Of a stretch of DNA of 5,808 nt, positions 4,557 through 5,808 are shown in pieces. Both the position numbers and the translations under genes were made by a program. The notes under the pieces were generated by a model. The model saw nothing but the letters and a program-made list of their open reading frames with translations, had not been told where the DNA came from and searched no databases. Positions within the stretch are counted from its first letter, which is position 1, and every line of letters starts with the position of its first letter. This stretch comes from a bacterium (GTDB taxonomy: Bacteria; Patescibacteriota; Minisyncoccia; RBG-13-40-8-A): contig JAUYCU010000069.1 in assembly GCA_030692145.1 (NCBI GenBank), positions 1 through 5,808 on the forward strand. Direction: 5' to 3'.

Positions 4557-4700
4557 TTATTTCCCCTTGTTTTTTCCTCCCGTATTCCGATGTTCCAACC
4601 TTGCCGAGAATTCCCGAGAAGAAAAAATCTTCGCGGTAATTTTGCTCTGCTTTTTATCGCTCGTTTTTTGATACGGCGCTTTTGTGGGATATTTTTTCAT
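4557..4700 (-). CDS. Basic 47-residue mini-protein, paralogue 2
   Basis: ATG at 4700 opens MKKYPTKAPYQKTSDKKQSK and the frame closes at TAA (4559-4557). It is the partner of 3363-3503, sharing 34 of the first 39 residues, including the identical run SREFSARLEHRN (28-39); the last 8 residues diverge with one codon inserted, staying basic and Gly-rich. It begins 21 bases after the ADP-ribosyltransferase-like gene stops and ends 25 bases before the RhuM/Fic start, so it is inside the operon. The segment S32-A-R-L-E36-H37 is one residue short of the Fic-inhibitory pattern [S/T]xxxE[G/N]. That is weak, since the adjacent Fic domain is Doc-like and lacks the Arg that such a Glu would contact. The function is unknown; coding status rests on conservation of frame with its paralogue. 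Confidence 0.65.
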   Translation of the reverse strand: MKKYPTKAPYQKTSDKKQSKITAKIFSSREFSARLEHRNTGGKNKGK

Positions 4701-4721
4701 AAAATTAATTAACAGGGTGAA

Positions 4722-5333
4722 TTAAGAATTAGCTTTTAACTTTTTCTCTTTATCTATTTTCGCTTTTTCCGAATCAAAAATTAAATAAGTATCATGAATC
4801 CCGATATCCTCTCCTTCCCCGCCCTCAATGGCAATCAGGCCATCGTAGCCCAACGATTTGCAATAATCACTGAAATCGTGTCCAATGCTAAAAGTAATTT
4901 CCCTCAAATTACTAGAATTGATGCTTTCGGAATTTATCGCTTCGATGGCTTTTTGAAGCGATGCCTGTCCCTGCCATTTTAAATTCGGGTCTTTCAATTT
5001 TTCAATAAGTATTTGCTTGAATCCGCCGAGAATTTTTTTGACATTTTCGTTTTTGCGCAGATCCAATAACTTCATATTTTCTATCAACGATTCATAAACG
5101 ATTGGCGATGCATCTTTCCTGTGCCTTGAACGGCGTTGCGCATAACCAACAGCATCTTCCTCTTTGGAGGTAAAATAAACTCCGCTTCCCACGGTATTTT
5201 CCTCGGCTCTGTTGATGGCTTCTATGCCGCTTGTGCCGGACCCATGATAAAGCGTTTTCTTTTTCACGAGCACACCCAAACCGTCATCAATCTCTTCTTC
5301 GTCTAGATTTTTAAATTCCGGTTCTTTTTCCAT
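4722..5333 (-). CDS. Probable ADP-ribosyltransferase-fold protein
   Basis: 203 residues from ATG at 5333. The pattern fits the H-Y-[E/D/Q] class of ADP-ribosyltransferases, which move ADP-ribose from NAD+ to a target. LYHGSG (28-33) gives the NAD-binding His30. GSGVYFTSKEEDAVGYAQRR (49-68) gives the strand with Tyr53 and the following helix. YDGLIAIEGGEGED (163-176) then HDTYLIFDSEKAKI (180-193) is the C-terminal strand pair, where Asp181 or Glu175 may serve as the third catalytic residue. A Lys-rich helical region lies between (about 85-150). No signal peptide is seen. A TTG codon at 5348 could extend the protein by five residues (QFIF...), but ATG is preferred. It lies 33 bases after the upstream gene and 21 before the mini-gene. 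I recognise the fold pattern, not a named family, and the target is unknown. A non-catalytic member is possible if the third residue is absent. Confidence 0.5.
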   Translation of the reverse strand: MEKEPEFKNLDEEEIDDGLGVLVKKKTLYHGSGTSGIEAINRAEENTVGSGVYFTSKEEDAVGYAQRRSRHRKDASPIVYESLIENMKLLDLRKNENVKKILGGFKQILIEKLKDPNLKWQGQASLQKAIEAINSESINSSNLREITFSIGHDFSDYCKSLGYDGLIAIEGGEGEDIGIHDTYLIFDSEKAKIDKEKKLKANS

Positions 5334-5366
5334 AAAAATAAATTGCAAATTAAGACTATTTCTCTT

Positions 5367-5804
5367 TTAATGAATTTGCTCTTTTTTCTCCAGCCACCAA
5401 TCCGTACCGTCAAAAGATAAAAGAATGTCCTTGCGATTAGTTTTGTAATACTTAAAATCTCCTCCGGTTTCCGGTTTTTCTTCCTTTATCAACTCTAAAT
5501 TATTAGGATTAACGCCTAATTCATCAAAAGTAATGGCGAGAATGCTTTTTCGATCTTTGTTTTCTAATTTGTCGATTCTCTCGTTTAATTTTCTTACTGT
5601 TTCAGATTTCTTTGATTCTCTGCGGGGCATAAATCTGTTAAACTTCTCCCTTGAATTGGTTGATTTAAAAGTTTCCGGACGCAAAGCAACAGCCGGGCCT
5701 CCAAGATTAAAAATTAATTCTCTAATTTCATCCCTTAGCCCCATTCCTTCCCAGGCCCTTAAAATAACTTCATTGGTCTCGACAATCGGCTCAATTTCAT
5801 CCAT
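5367..5804 (-). CDS. Unrecognised protein, possibly N-terminally cut by window edge
   Basis: 145 residues from ATG at 5804; the frame stays open to the edge at 5808, so the true start may lie outside. I do not recognise a family. Residues about 1-50 look like a folded, hydrophobic-patterned segment (VILRAWEGMGLRDEIRELIF, then LGGPAVALRPETF). Residues about 52-90 are strongly charged and probably coiled coil (RRESKKSETVRKLNERIDKL). The end, FKYYKTNRKDILLSFDGTDWWLEKKE, resembles a small beta-rich tail with aromatic residues. It may be the C-terminal portion of a larger multi-domain protein. It ends 33 bases before the ADP-ribosyltransferase-like start and is the most upstream member of the operon visible here. 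Confidence 0.6.
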   Translation of the reverse strand: MDEIEPIVETNEVILRAWEGMGLRDEIRELIFNLGGPAVALRPETFKSTNSREKFNRFMPRRESKKSETVRKLNERIDKLENKDRKSILAITFDELGVNPNNLELIKEEKPETGGDFKYYKTNRKDILLSFDGTDWWLEKKEQIH

Positions 5805-5808
5805 AGAA

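Noticed and set aside
5334..5348. TTG start at 5348 for the ADP-ribosyltransferase-like gene
   Set aside because: It adds only five hydrophobic residues before an ATG at 5333. The weak purine run upstream is too far (about 12 bases) to favour it.

Overview
The window is AT-rich, and every gene I accept lies on the minus strand, so transcription runs from high to low coordinates. Coding is dense and gaps are short. The proteins are small and rich in Lys, Ile and Asn. The code is standard: two genes end in TGA and no accepted frame reads through TGA. Strong Shine-Dalgarno sequences are scarce, and two genes have promoter boxes so close to the start codon that their mRNAs would be almost leaderless. 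This fits a small-genome bacterium of the Candidate Phyla Radiation (Patescibacteria/Parcubacteria type). That is inference from style and family content, as no rRNA or marker gene is present.

Layout in transcription order: (1) 5804-5367, an unrecognised protein that may be cut by the right edge. (2) 5333-4722, a probable ADP-ribosyltransferase-fold protein. (3) 4700-4557, a 47-codon basic mini-protein not previously called. (4) 4531-3521, a RhuM/Fic-Doc fusion. (5) 3503-3363, a 46-codon paralogue of the mini-protein. (6) 3358-2789, an RBBP9/YdeN-type serine hydrolase. (7) 2730-2437, an ArsR-like winged-helix regulator. (8) 2387-1752, a class I SAM-dependent methyltransferase. (9) 1397-510, a self-inhibited class II Fic AMP-transferase with a C-terminal DNA-binding domain. 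(10) 336-1, a Mth938-like (DUF498) protein cut by the left edge. Gaps in the 5367-to-2789 block are only 4 to 33 bases, so it looks like one operon.

The intergenic DNA carries several repeat systems. Four copies of a 32-40 bp near-perfect palindrome hug gene ends. One supplies a -35 box in front of the ArsR-like gene, and another holds that gene's stop codon at its centre. A 51 bp hairpin repeat occurs once on each side of the Fic gene. The two mini-protein genes form about 110 bp direct repeats on either side of the RhuM/Fic gene. Each Fic-domain gene is thus bracketed by direct repeats about 1.2 kb apart, which suggests cassettes that could be gained or lost by recombination.

Functionally, three proteins belong to families that transfer nucleotides or nucleotide-derived groups (two Fic, one ADP-ribosyltransferase-like). 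With two regulators, a hydrolase and a methyltransferase, this reads as an accessory toxin or stress-response island. The most novel element is the duplicated mini-protein, which precedes both the RhuM/Fic gene and the hydrolase gene.
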